A stretch of DNA of 41,021 nt from Deltaproteobacteria bacterium (GTDB lineage Bacteria; Desulfobacterota; Desulfuromonadia; Desulfuromonadales; JAAYDE01). How positions within the stretch are numbered: position 1 is the first letter of the stretch; every line of letters begins with the position of its first letter. Of this stretch, positions 27,596-35,792 are shown piece after piece. Below the pieces are notes generated by a model. That model had not been told where the DNA came from, did no database searches, and saw nothing but the letters and a program-made list of their open reading frames with translations. The stretch is taken from contig JAFGRU010000070.1 of NCBI GenBank assembly GCA_016934985.1, forward strand, positions 1 through 41,021, read 5' to 3'. The position numbers and the translations under genes are program-made.

Positions 27596-27613
27596 AGTTT
27601 CAACAGTTTCTTT

Positions 27614-28114
27614 TCAGTAATTGGATACTAATCCGATGTAGGACCCGTTCCCGCAGCGGACAATGTCGTCCTGGCTCATTTGAGCTGAGAATGGCGCCTG
27701 ACTTTCTCCATCTTTTCCCCTGCTGTACAAATCGTAGTCAGTATTTACAGGCACCATTGAGTGGTCCTTACGTAATTTGCCAATTCCTTTCATACTGCTT
27801 CCGGCAATTTTCAGATATTGATAAGGATTCCCCCAGGGGTCCCTGAATGTGCCCCTGCCGATGACATCAAGGCTGTCAGGATATTCTCCCCTGTCGATAA
27901 AGAAAGAGAGTATTTCTGACTCCAGAATTTTTATTTCCGAAACGGCCCTTGCTGCCCTTGCACTTTCACGGTGTTTGACGAAACTGGGTGTGGCGATGGT
28001 GGCCAGGGTCCCGATTATGGCGAGGACGAGGAGAAGTTCCAACAGGGTAAAACCATGTTTGGAGTTCGCTGCTTTTATCGAACCCATCAATTTTTGAAGG
28101 AGACAACCTTTCAA
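27614..28114 (-). CDS. Type II secretion/pilin-type pseudopilin (GspG-like)
   Basis: A 166-residue class III prepilin. The prepilin peptidase site is G21-F22 in SKHGFTLLELL, with Glu at +5 (GFTLLE), then a hydrophobic N-helix (about 22-44). The C-terminal part has RDPWGNPYQYL and DLYSRGKDGE, the hallmark of GspG, whose calcium-binding loop lies there. The start is TTG at 28114 with GGAAGG six bases before it; an internal ATG (residue 10) would give a shorter leader. No other T2SS genes are adjacent; the next gene is the HD-GYP sensor. It may act as an orphan minor pseudopilin or as a surface-sensing partner of that protein. Confidence 0.85.
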   Translation of the reverse strand: MKGCLLQKLMGSIKAANSKHGFTLLELLLVLAIIGTLATIATPSFVKHRESARAARAVSEIKILESEILSFFIDRGEYPDSLDVIGRGTFRDPWGNPYQYLKIAGSSMKGIGKLRKDHSMVPVNTDYDLYSRGKDGESQAPFSAQMSQDDIVRCGNGSYIGLVSNY

Positions 28115-28492
28115 AAATGACCTTCCCTGAATACTTGAATAAGATAAGTTTGCTATTTATTACTGCAAGTTAAGAGAAAAATTCTTTAATCTCCAATTAA
28201 TATGCCAAATCAAATCCTTTGATGGGTATTGTGGCCGATGAGGAGGAGGGAGAGCGAATTTACCTGCATTTGCTATGGGAGATGGCTGGTTCGGGTCTTG
28301 TCAAAGGCAGGGGGGGGAGGAATATTGGCTTTGAAAACGATTGGATTGGAGAATTGTGGTAAGGGGCGGAGGCAGACAATGACAAAAATGTTCTCTGCAA
28401 CTGACATTTGGCGCAGCAAGAAAAAAACCACCTGCCGCTGCAAAGAGATTTAAAGCAGGGACAAGTGGCGAAAGTGAGGAAAATAAACCCTA
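28115..28492. other. Intergenic region upstream of the pseudopilin, downstream of PFK
   Basis: 378 bases without a supported gene. The AT-rich left side must hold the pseudopilin promoter on the minus strand. A 74-codon plus-strand frame (28229-28453) has biased Arg/Lys/Gly composition and no start signal. A weak hairpin plus a T run at about 28424-28450 on the minus strand may terminate PFK. Confidence 0.45.
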
Positions 28493-29692
28493 TTACTCTT
28501 CGCTTGTCATGATGAACTGGGGTTGTCCGCTGAAAGTTTCGTAAATCGGCCGCATACGGTCGCAGTTATAATATTTTTTTACATTGACGACCTTTTTTCT
28601 GCCGGTGACGACGTCTACGGGGACACTGGTGTAGCAACCGTCGTGAAGGCTGACGAGGAGTCCCGAACGTTTGGCCAGAACCAGGTCGAGGGCGAGATTG
28701 CCGAAAGCCATTGGAACGATGGAATCGGTGGCGTCGGGATCGCCGCACCGGACCAGGTAGCCAAGCCGCTGGCTGACAACATTGATGCGCTTGCCCTGAT
28801 TGTATTCGGCGGACATTTCTTTCAGTCGGGTCGCAACCCGGTCGCCAATCCCTCCGAGTTTCCGGTGGCCGTACTGGTCGGCCTGTTCGCTTTCAAAGGA
28901 CATATCCGTGTCTTCAAGCATCTGGGCTCCTTCGGAGACCAGGACCACGGCGTATTTGCTCGGATGGTTGTTGCGGTCACGAATCAGAAGTTCGGTCAGG
29001 TGTTTCATGTCGAAACGGTGCTCCGGAATGACGCAACGGTCGGCAGCCCCGGCCATGGTGGGGAGCATGGCGGTAAAGCCCGCGTAACGGCCGAAGACCT
29101 CAATGACCAGAAAGCGCTCGTGGGAACCGGCTGTAGTGCGAAGTTTGTGGGTCAGCTCGATGGTTCGTGTAACACAGGTGCTGAAGCCGATGCAGTAATC
29201 AGTGCCTGAAACGTCATTGTCCATGGTTTTGGGAATGGCCACTATTTTTACGCCTTCGTTGTGGAGGCGCTTGGCGTAGCTGAGGGTGTCGTCTCCTCCG
29301 ATGGCGATAAGATAATCGATGCCGAGAAACTCGAGGTTTTTGAGAATCTCCGGAGTGATGTCGTTAATCTCGGAGGAATATTTGTCGCGCAGGTGGGGTG
29401 GTACGATATTGAGGGGCAGGTGGCTGGGCCGGGTGCGGGAGGTGTGAAGAAAGGTCCCCCCGGTTCTTCCCGCCCGGTTGACGATATCCTCATTCAGAAC
29501 CTGCACCTGGGAACTGTTGTCCGCATCCTTGTCGGGAATGACATCAACGAGACCTCCCCAGCCGCGGCGGATACCCAGTACCCGGTAGCCTTCACGCAGG
29601 GCACGGTAGGTGACGGCGCGGATGGCCGGGTTGAGGCCGGGAACATCGCCGCCTCCTGTCAGAATGCCGAGGGTCCCTTTGGAGTTTGCCAT
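28493..29692 (-). CDS. Phosphofructokinase, pyrophosphate-dependent type by key residues
   Basis: 399 residues from the ATG at 29692, preceded by GAGGAGAAAACG; an upstream in-frame ATG at 29746 lacks a ribosome site. The fold motifs are TGGGDVPGLNPAIRAV near the start, IGGDDT (131-136) and IPKTMDND (153-160). In ATP enzymes the first reads GGDGS and the second PGTIDND. Asp at the GGDD position and Lys in PKT are the recognised marks of PPi-dependent PFKs, so D135 and K155 predict pyrophosphate use and a reversible step between fructose 6-phosphate and fructose 1,6-bisphosphate. Existing annotations for such proteins often just say 6-phosphofructokinase. Confidence 0.9.
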   Translation of the reverse strand: MANSKGTLGILTGGGDVPGLNPAIRAVTYRALREGYRVLGIRRGWGGLVDVIPDKDADNSSQVQVLNEDIVNRAGRTGGTFLHTSRTRPSHLPLNIVPPHLRDKYSSEINDITPEILKNLEFLGIDYLIAIGGDDTLSYAKRLHNEGVKIVAIPKTMDNDVSGTDYCIGFSTCVTRTIELTHKLRTTAGSHERFLVIEVFGRYAGFTAMLPTMAGAADRCVIPEHRFDMKHLTELLIRDRNNHPSKYAVVLVSEGAQMLEDTDMSFESEQADQYGHRKLGGIGDRVATRLKEMSAEYNQGKRINVVSQRLGYLVRCGDPDATDSIVPMAFGNLALDLVLAKRSGLLVSLHDGCYTSVPVDVVTGRKKVVNVKKYYNCDRMRPIYETFSGQPQFIMTSEE

Positions 29693-30169
29693 CGTTTTCT
29701 CCTCATGGTGATAAAAATTTTTTGGTAAAATTACCCTCATTTTCAAGGGGGGAGAGGGTAAAAAAAACAGCTTGTAGCCCGCGAGCTTATTCCAAACCCA
29801 TCAACTGTGAAAAAAAGGTTTTTAAGATTTTGGATTAACTTAAAACTAAAAACCTGAAGCTTAAAACGAACGGTAACCTTTCGTCACTTATTACTGGTTT
29901 TTTCCGGCGGGCCACGAGCAAAAAGCCAAGAACTGTTTCGGCGCTTCTGTTCTTCAGTCTGACATTTTTCAGGACATTTTCAAGGCAGGCACAAATCGGA
30001 AAAATTTTATTTTTAAGTCGTATAACGTTTTTGCGAACAGGTTTGCTCTTGCATTGATTGTTAAAAAAGACCTGACCCCCGCCAGGGGTACAGGCCCGAT
30101 CTCCCTGTCAGATCAGGTCTGAATTTACTTCAGGACCATTTCTTTGGAGGGCATTCTGAACGTTTGCTG
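29693..30169. other. Intergenic region between sodB and PFK
   Basis: About 480 bases including the PFK leader and an AT-rich middle. The right part carries a long hairpin that ends sodB. No gene or RNA was recognised in the rest. Confidence 0.5.
30062..30120 (-). terminator. Long terminator hairpin of sodB, containing a gacctgacccc word
   Basis: On the minus strand AGACCTGA (30120-30113) pairs with TCAGGTCT (30075-30068) and a run of six T follows (30068-30063). A GC-rich inner part (CAGGG...CCTG, CCCC...GGGG) lies between. The arm sequence equals the gacctgacccc word found near the RAYT gene and in the 41-bp repeats, so a mobile repeat may have been adopted as the terminator. Confidence 0.7.
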
Positions 30170-30763
30170 TCAGCTAAGACAGGAATTTACAAAATCCCAA
30201 TTGACCAATTTTTCCAGAAAAGCGGACAGATAATCCGGGCGTCGGTTCTGGTAGTCCAGATAATAGGCATGTTCCCAGACATCGATGGTTAAAAGTGGTT
30301 TCTGGCCATGGGCGAGGGGAGTGTCCGCGTTAGCTGTTTTGGTAACCTTCAGTTTGTCGTTTTCCAGGATTAGCCAGGCCCAACCACTTCCAAACTGGGT
30401 TGCTCCGGCGTTTTTCAACTCATCCACCAAAGTCTTGTAACTACCGAAATCCGCATTGATTTTTTCGGCAATGGGGCCGCTGGGAGCACCACCGCCCCCC
30501 GGTTTCATGCATTGCCAGTAAAAAGAATGGTTCCAAACCTGAGCCGTGTTGTTGAAGATACCGGCTTTTGCGCTGTCGCCGACTGTCTGGCAAATGATGT
30601 TTTCCAGGTCGAGATTTTCAAACTTGGTTCCGGCAACGAGTTTGTTGGCATTAGTCACATAGGCATTGTGATGCTTGCCGTAGTGGAAATCGAGAGTTTT
30701 AGCGCTGATAATAGGCTCAAGGGCATCTTTCGGGTAGGGTAATTCCATTAATGTGATAGCCAT
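30170..30763 (-). CDS. sodB: Superoxide dismutase, iron type
   Basis: A 197-residue Fe/Mn-family SOD. Metal ligands are visible: His in [10 protein letters not shown], His in QVWNHSFYW, and Asp and His in [24 protein letters not shown] carries the Gln at the position typical of Fe enzymes (Mn forms usually have Gln in a different place, GVQGSGW-like). It removes superoxide in the cytoplasm, and is useful for an anaerobe or microaerobe meeting oxygen. The ATG at 30763 follows GGAAAGGACGTGCC. It is monocistronic with its own terminator. Confidence 0.95.
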   Translation of the reverse strand: MAITLMELPYPKDALEPIISAKTLDFHYGKHHNAYVTNANKLVAGTKFENLDLENIICQTVGDSAKAGIFNNTAQVWNHSFYWQCMKPGGGGAPSGPIAEKINADFGSYKTLVDELKNAGATQFGSGWAWLILENDKLKVTKTANADTPLAHGQKPLLTIDVWEHAYYLDYQNRRPDYLSAFLEKLVNWDFVNSCLS

Positions 30764-31048
30764 GGCACGTCCTTTCCAAGGGAAAATGAATTATTTAGAT
30801 TAAAAGGTTAACATGAAACTGGAAGTTGAAAAGCTTTTTGGCTGAAAATAAACAGTAATCGAGTCCGGAAATTATCAGGTTTACTGGTGGTGGGCTGGTG
30901 CTGAAAATAATTTTTTTTAAAAATTAGAAACGGGGTTGGACATTCCCCACTTTGGTCAGGGAGAGATCACCTGGCAAGGGCAATGTCGGGGGCGTAACGA
31001 GGTGCTTTAATGTCGGGAGGGGCGAATTATCGGTTGGGTGGGTTTCTG

Positions 31049-33544
31049 TCAGGCCGACTGGAAAACCGGCATATCGATTTTCGACGTGGAAACGTGGTGG
31101 CATTGCGCCCAGTCGAGGAACTGCTCAGCGGGGAGAGGACGGCTGAACAGGAAGCCCTGGACAATATTGCATCCAAGCTTGTGGAGCAGGTCCGCCTGTT
31201 CCTGTGTCTCAACGCCTTCCGCTACGGTGGTGATCCCCAAGTGCTTGGAGAGGGCTACTACTGCGGAGGTAATGAGGGCGTCGTTTTTATCCGTGAGAAT
31301 GTCACGGATAAAAGCCCGGTCTATTTTCAGGGTGTCGACATTGAATAGTTTCAGATAACTGAGGGAAGAGTAGCCGGTCCCGAAATCGTCTACGGCCAGT
31401 TTCACTCCCAGCCTTTTGATGTGGGACAGGTTGGAGTCCGCCGCCTTTTGATTAACCAGGGCGTTTTCGGTGATTTCCAGTTCGAGATTCTCGGGCGGCA
31501 ACCCGGTCAGTTTCAAGGTCCTTTGCAGGAGATTGATGAGATCTTCCTGCTGCACCTGTTTTGCTGTCAGGTTTACAGCTATTTTCACATTTCGGAAACC
31601 GGCATTGCGCCATTGACTGGTCCGGGTGCAGGTCTCTTTCAACATCCAGCCCGTCAATTCCGAAAGCATGCCGGTTTCGTCGAGGACCGGGATAAACTCG
31701 TCAGGTGGAATCCAGCGACCTTTATGGCGCCAGCGAAGCAGGGCCTCCATGGCTGTCAGTTCGCCGGTTTCCAAATTCAGCTGGGGCTGGTAGTGGATTT
31801 CGAATTCGCGTTTTTCAATAGCTTTGCGCAGGCTGTTTTCCAGGTCCATGCGTTTGTGGGCCAGGACGTTCAGTTCCGGCGTATAAAAACGGTAGGTGCC
31901 TTTGCCTTCATCTTTGGCGAGGTACATGGCCGTATCGGCATTTTTAAGAAGGGTTCCCGTATCTTCAGCATCCCGGGGGTAGATGGTGATGCCGATGCTG
32001 GCGGTAATGAAAAGTTCGCGCCCTTCAAGGATGAAGCTTCGGGACAGTTTGTCCAGCACTTTCTGAGCAACCATGGCTGCATATTGTGGGCTGTCGAGAT
32101 CTTCCAGAATGACGGTGAATTCGTCTCCGCCCAGGCGTGCGACGCTATCGCATTCGCGAAGAACTTTGAGTAGCCGGATGGCAACGCTGTTCAGGAGCTT
32201 GTCCCCGATGTGATGGCCGAGGCTGTCGTTTATGGCTTTGAAACGGTCCAGGTCGATAAACAGGAGGGCGACGCTGGAACTGTTGCGGTTGGCCTGGTTG
32301 ATCGCATGGGTCAGGCGTTCCTGGAAAAGGTTGCGGTTGGGCAGATCGGTCAGGGTGTCGTAGTTGGCCAGGTAGGTCATCTTCTTTTCCGAGCGGCGTT
32401 GTTCGGTAACGTCCTGGATGGTGCCGATACAGCCGCCGGGGTGGCCGTTGCTTGCTGCGACTGGTTCCCCCTGAAGATGGATGAGGCGCTCCTGGTTGTT
32501 GCGTAAAAAGGTAAACTCAACAGAAATGTTTTTTTTGCGGGACAGGTTCAAGGCCCGGGAAACCCGGCTTCTGGCATCGGGTCTCAACATTGCCAGCAGA
32601 TACTCGACACGAAGTTCGGAGTTTTTCTGAGTGATGCCCAGAATCTGAAAGGCGCCGCTGGAAAGAACCAGTTGGTTGGTGACGCGGTTCCACTCCCAGC
32701 TGCCGAGACCGGCCATCTCCTGGGCTTTGGATAGCAACTGACTGGTTTTTTTGAGGTTGCCGGCCATTTTGTTGAGAGCCTTGGCGAGAGCCCCGACTTC
32801 GTCATTGGTTTGGATATTCAATTGATGTTCCAAATTGCCTGTGGCGAACTGGTCGGCCGCATGGCCCATCTCAGCCAGGGGTTTGGAGATGGAGCGGGAG
32901 AGGCGCCAACTCAGGTAAAAACCGAGCATCATGGTGAGGCTGACGCCCATGGCCGCCAAGATGGCCAGAGACTGGCGGAAATTGGCCCAGAGGTTTTCCA
33001 GTTCTTTTTCCAGGGTGGCGATAGAGGCGTTGAAGAGGTTGTTGTCCAGGTGTATTCGCGTATATCCGGCAATTTCGTCGTCAAAACCGATTGCGAAAAA
33101 GAGATCTTTACCCGCTTCTGTTTGAAGGAGGATGGGCGCATTGGGTTTTACCATCGGGGGGACGTTGATTTTTTCGCCGTAACGGGGGGTGCCATCCCTG
33201 CCATCCGTTAGTATTTGACCGTTTTTATCGAGGATCAGTACGGAACTGCTGGGAATCAAAATCTTGATGTGATTTATTTCATCATTAATGGAGCTAATAT
33301 CAAGGTTGAAAAGAGGATTGAAGAGGCGGTTGCTCAGATAGTTGGTGCTTTCCAGGAGGATTTCCTTCTGGTTGACGATCTGAGCCCGGGAAATAGTGCT
33401 TTTGAGTTCCCGGTGCAGGTCGCGGGTCAGGGCCAGTCCGGTAAAACCGGCCAGACACAGGGCTCCGACAATGAGGACCGCCAGCAGGCCGGCGAATCGG
33501 GTGGCATATTTGGTGCTGATAGTACGATTCACTTGATGACTCAT
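31049..33544 (-). CDS. Membrane GGDEF-EAL protein with HAMP and PAS domains
   Basis: 831 residues from the ATG at 33544; the frame extends to a TTG at 33562. It has TM1 (about 15-40), a periplasmic sensor domain, TM2 (about 193-215), HAMP (about 216-270), PAS/PAC (about 275-390), GGDEF (about 392-555) and EAL (about 570-820). RLGGDEF is intact and preceded by an RxxD product-inhibition site (RECD). The EAL side has MEALLRW, LEITEN, VDDFGTGYSSL and GVETQEQA, all consistent with an active phosphodiesterase. The net direction cannot be read from sequence. It is the second c-di-GMP protein in the window, about 3.5 kb from the HD-GYP gene, in its own transcription unit. Confidence 0.93.
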   Translation of the reverse strand: MSHQVNRTISTKYATRFAGLLAVLIVGALCLAGFTGLALTRDLHRELKSTISRAQIVNQKEILLESTNYLSNRLFNPLFNLDISSINDEINHIKILIPSSSVLILDKNGQILTDGRDGTPRYGEKINVPPMVKPNAPILLQTEAGKDLFFAIGFDDEIAGYTRIHLDNNLFNASIATLEKELENLWANFRQSLAILAAMGVSLTMMLGFYLSWRLSRSISKPLAEMGHAADQFATGNLEHQLNIQTNDEVGALAKALNKMAGNLKKTSQLLSKAQEMAGLGSWEWNRVTNQLVLSSGAFQILGITQKNSELRVEYLLAMLRPDARSRVSRALNLSRKKNISVEFTFLRNNQERLIHLQGEPVAASNGHPGGCIGTIQDVTEQRRSEKKMTYLANYDTLTDLPNRNLFQERLTHAINQANRNSSSVALLFIDLDRFKAINDSLGHHIGDKLLNSVAIRLLKVLRECDSVARLGGDEFTVILEDLDSPQYAAMVAQKVLDKLSRSFILEGRELFITASIGITIYPRDAEDTGTLLKNADTAMYLAKDEGKGTYRFYTPELNVLAHKRMDLENSLRKAIEKREFEIHYQPQLNLETGELTAMEALLRWRHKGRWIPPDEFIPVLDETGMLSELTGWMLKETCTRTSQWRNAGFRNVKIAVNLTAKQVQQEDLINLLQRTLKLTGLPPENLELEITENALVNQKAADSNLSHIKRLGVKLAVDDFGTGYSSLSYLKLFNVDTLKIDRAFIRDILTDKNDALITSAVVALSKHLGITTVAEGVETQEQADLLHKLGCNIVQGFLFSRPLPAEQFLDWAQCHHVSTSKIDMPVFQSA

Positions 33545-33596
33545 GTTGCAGTAATTTTCCAAGTTTTTGCCAATAGTCGAGATTTTCCCTGTCTTT

Positions 33597-33983
33597 TTAG
33601 CCAGGTATTTCGAGACCGGTCATGCTTTTTGCCTCTCTAAGGGTTTCGCGGCTCATCTCCCTTTCATGCCTGTGGGTCAAACTGCCGACCAGGGTTCCCC
33701 GCAACTCCGCTTCAAGGTTACTATGGAAAGAAGCCAGCCCGTTGATTGTGGGGGGAGTTTGATGAGGAATACACCTCTCGACGGGGATGTCCTTCTGTGT
33801 CCGCTGGTTTTTTAGGACGGAATGCAGCTCGGCATATTTTCTGGCCGCCCGATCAGGGTGGCCCATACGCTCATTGGCGACGTAAAGTCGAAAATTTGAC
33901 GATTCAGCACTGTCCCGCACTTGAAGGAATGACTCTCCGGCCATGATCAGAAACAAAACATAGAAAAAAACTAAATAACGCAT
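33597..33983 (-). CDS. Hypothetical secreted or anchored small protein
   Basis: 128 residues from the ATG at 33983, where a hydrophobic signal-like start (MRYLVFFYVLFLIMAG) begins; the frame opens upstream at 34046 (MTATLQ...). Neither start has a Shine-Dalgarno, which lowers confidence. The body is hydrophilic with RMGHPDRAARKYAELHS and ELRGTLVGSLTHRHERE, and no family is recognised. It lies just upstream of the GGDEF-EAL gene on the same strand (52-base gap) and might be co-transcribed. Confidence 0.45.
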   Translation of the reverse strand: MRYLVFFYVLFLIMAGESFLQVRDSAESSNFRLYVANERMGHPDRAARKYAELHSVLKNQRTQKDIPVERCIPHQTPPTINGLASFHSNLEAELRGTLVGSLTHRHEREMSRETLREAKSMTGLEIPG

Positions 33984-34046
33984 AATAAAAAATTTAAAAT
34001 TAATAAAAAATACGGTCTTTGGCTTGTCTTGGAGGGTTGCTGTCAT

Positions 34047-34639
34047 TTATTTATTTTTTGCTGAAATGCCCCATTTATTTTAATGGACAACCTTTAATGG
34101 CAGGTTTTTCCAAAAATTATCCTGTAAATTCATAGGTTTAAAATTTATTTAACACGGTAGAAAACAACCCTTTGACACTAGCTTTGCCGGTGTTATTTCC
34201 GGTTTGAGAGTGCAGTGATGCTCTGCAGAAATTTAGCCAAGCAAAATTATTAATTGGAAATATTTTATTTTTGCATATGTCAGGTTGTCTGGTGGTGTTT
34301 TAACGTGCAGATGACGGGCTTCTATTGAGACCGTATCTGGAAATGAGCGTTACTATTCAGCATGGGGGTATTAAAACTTAACTACGGCCCAAAAGGTGGG
34401 TTCGTACCATTCATGACAAGGGCGTTCTGGCGCAGGGATGCGACAGCCGAGCCCCGTGGATGGGTTTATGCGTCCTTTGACATGGTTGGTATGAGTTCAC
34501 CGAACAGGAAGCTGAACAGTTACAAATGAGCGGGTGTTTGAAAGATGCTGCCTCAAGCTGCTGATGGTCTTCGTTGTCTAGCTGCTTTTATTTTGTTAAT
34601 ATTCTGCCGCATTCCTTAACGCAAAGCTGCCAAGAGATC
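34047..34639. other. Unexplained 590-base intergenic region before the rhodanese gene
   Basis: The left part (34047-34290) is AT-rich. The right part (about 34375-34540) is GC-rich with a texture unlike the promoters nearby (aggtgggttcgtacc, ggcgcagggatgcgac, gagccccgtggatgggttt). It may be a dispersed repeat or a structured leader RNA, but no known riboswitch was recognised. No ORF with coding quality was found. Confidence 0.4.
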
Positions 34640-35164
34640 ATGAATTTTATTGCAGGCCGAAAAAATATCCTTTCTTCTTTGAATCTCCGCTCTCTTTTCC
34701 GGGAGGCGGCCCTGATATGCCTGGTCGGAGCGGCCTTGGGCCTGGGTGTCAATCAGGCCCTGGTTCGGGACGTGCTTTTTGGCCATGAACCGATCGCTAC
34801 CGTTGTGCCGAGCGAATCGGGTGGCCCGGCCTTTCCTGTGGCCATTGAGGATGTTGTCCGAATGCTGAAGAGCGGTGCTGTTGCCGTGGATGCCCGCGCG
34901 CGGGAATTCTTTGCGGAGGGCCATCTGCCCGGAGCCTTATCCCTCTCCGTTGGTGAACTGGATGAAGCACTCGCACTCTTCATGGAAAAAGTACCCCTGA
35001 ATACGGCCCTTATTGTTTATTGCAGCGGTTATGGCTGTCCCGATTCGGAAGATGTCGCCATGCGCCTCATGAGCGCAGGTTTTTCCGATGTCAGGATCTA
35101 TGAAGGGGGTTTCCCTGAATGGCGGGATGCAGGGTTGCCGGTTGAAACAGGGGGGCAGCCGTGA
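34640..35164 (+). CDS. Membrane-anchored rhodanese-domain protein
   Basis: 174 residues from the ATG at 34640, preceded by AAGAGATC. A basic N-terminus and one hydrophobic segment (about 22-42) anchor a rhodanese domain (about 68-168) on the outer face. VAVDARAREFFAEGHLPGAL is the CH2A-like block. The active-site Cys is C128 in IVYCSGYGCPDS, with a six-residue loop typical of single-domain rhodaneses. It would transfer sulfane sulfur or act as a thiol redox protein. The stop overlaps the next gene's GTG by 4 bases (GTGA), so they are coupled. Confidence 0.88.
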   Translation: MNFIAGRKNILSSLNLRSLFREAALICLVGAALGLGVNQALVRDVLFGHEPIATVVPSESGGPAFPVAIEDVVRMLKSGAVAVDARAREFFAEGHLPGALSLSVGELDEALALFMEKVPLNTALIVYCSGYGCPDSEDVAMRLMSAGFSDVRIYEGGFPEWRDAGLPVETGGQP

Positions 35165-35598
35165 CGCATCGTTGGACGATCATAGCCGAAAACATTTGCC
35201 GTTGGCTAGTCGGTGGAGTGTTCCTTTATGCCGGAGCGGTCAAGGCCGGGGACGTAGTGGCTTTTGCCGGGGATGTGGCCAACTATCAGCTTTTTCCTTA
35301 TGCCGTCAATTTTCTGATTGCCGCCGCTTTGCCGTATATTGAAATGCTGGCCGGGGCGCTTCTCGTTTTCAATCGCCGGGTGCGTGCTGCGGCTCTGGTA
35401 GTCGGAGGGCTCAACCTGGTTTTTATTGTCGTTCTTATCTCCGCCCTGGCGCGTGGTCTGGATATCGACTGCGGCTGCTTCAATTCCGCCGGGCAGGGGG
35501 CGGCTACGGTGGTGGCGGCCCTGGTTCGGGATGTGGCGCTCATGGTTCCCATTGTCCTCATCTCCCTGTTGAAAAAGGATGATTTCAGGCCGGGCTGA
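35161..35598 (+). CDS. MauE/DoxX-family four-helix membrane protein
   Basis: A 145-residue polytopic protein started by GTG at 35161 inside the rhodanese stop. Four hydrophobic helices are seen (about 10-28, 45-68, 75-100, 115-138). GGVFLYAGAVKAGD and LPYIEMLAGALLV are DoxX/MauE blocks, and CGCF (in DIDCGCFNSAG) between helices 3 and 4 is the redox Cys pair seen in MauE-type proteins. MauE members help form disulfides or supply thiol chemistry. The coupling to a rhodanese suggests one sulfur-handling unit. The substrate is unknown. Confidence 0.85.
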   Translation: MTHRWTIIAENICRWLVGGVFLYAGAVKAGDVVAFAGDVANYQLFPYAVNFLIAAALPYIEMLAGALLVFNRRVRAAALVVGGLNLVFIVVLISALARGLDIDCGCFNSAGQGAATVVAALVRDVALMVPIVLISLLKKDDFRPG

Positions 35599-35637
35599 AA
35601 GGTGATGGCATCCGGGGTTGCGCCCCCCGGACGACGC

Positions 35638-35669
35638 CTTACTCTTTTTGCTTGTCCAAAAAGAGTAAG
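35638..35669. repeat. Perfect 13-bp hairpin, terminator-like or dispersed repeat
   Basis: CTTACTCTTTTTG at 35638-35650 pairs perfectly with CAAAAAGAGTAAG at 35657-35669 around a 6-base loop. It lies 40 bases after the MauE-like stop, after a GC-rich pair (ccgggg...ccccgg at about 35612-35630). The T-rich arm rather than a trailing T run makes a classical terminator less certain. Confidence 0.6.
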
Positions 35670-35792
35670 CAGAAAAAGGACACCCCGCAATTTGCCCTTC
35701 GCTCCGGCTGCATTGCATGGGAAAAAACAACAACCCTTTTCATCAGTTGCTAAAAGTTTCGGTGCCATACGATTATTGTAAAAGGACTCCGA

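Noticed and set aside
28229..28453. 74-codon plus-strand frame before PFK
   Set aside because: Arg/Lys/Gly-biased and short; antisense to the intergenic region of two minus-strand genes.
33984..34046. 21-residue upstream extension of the hypothetical at 33597
   Set aside because: Both possible starts lack a ribosome site; the shorter one begins with a signal-like segment and is preferred, but this is not certain.
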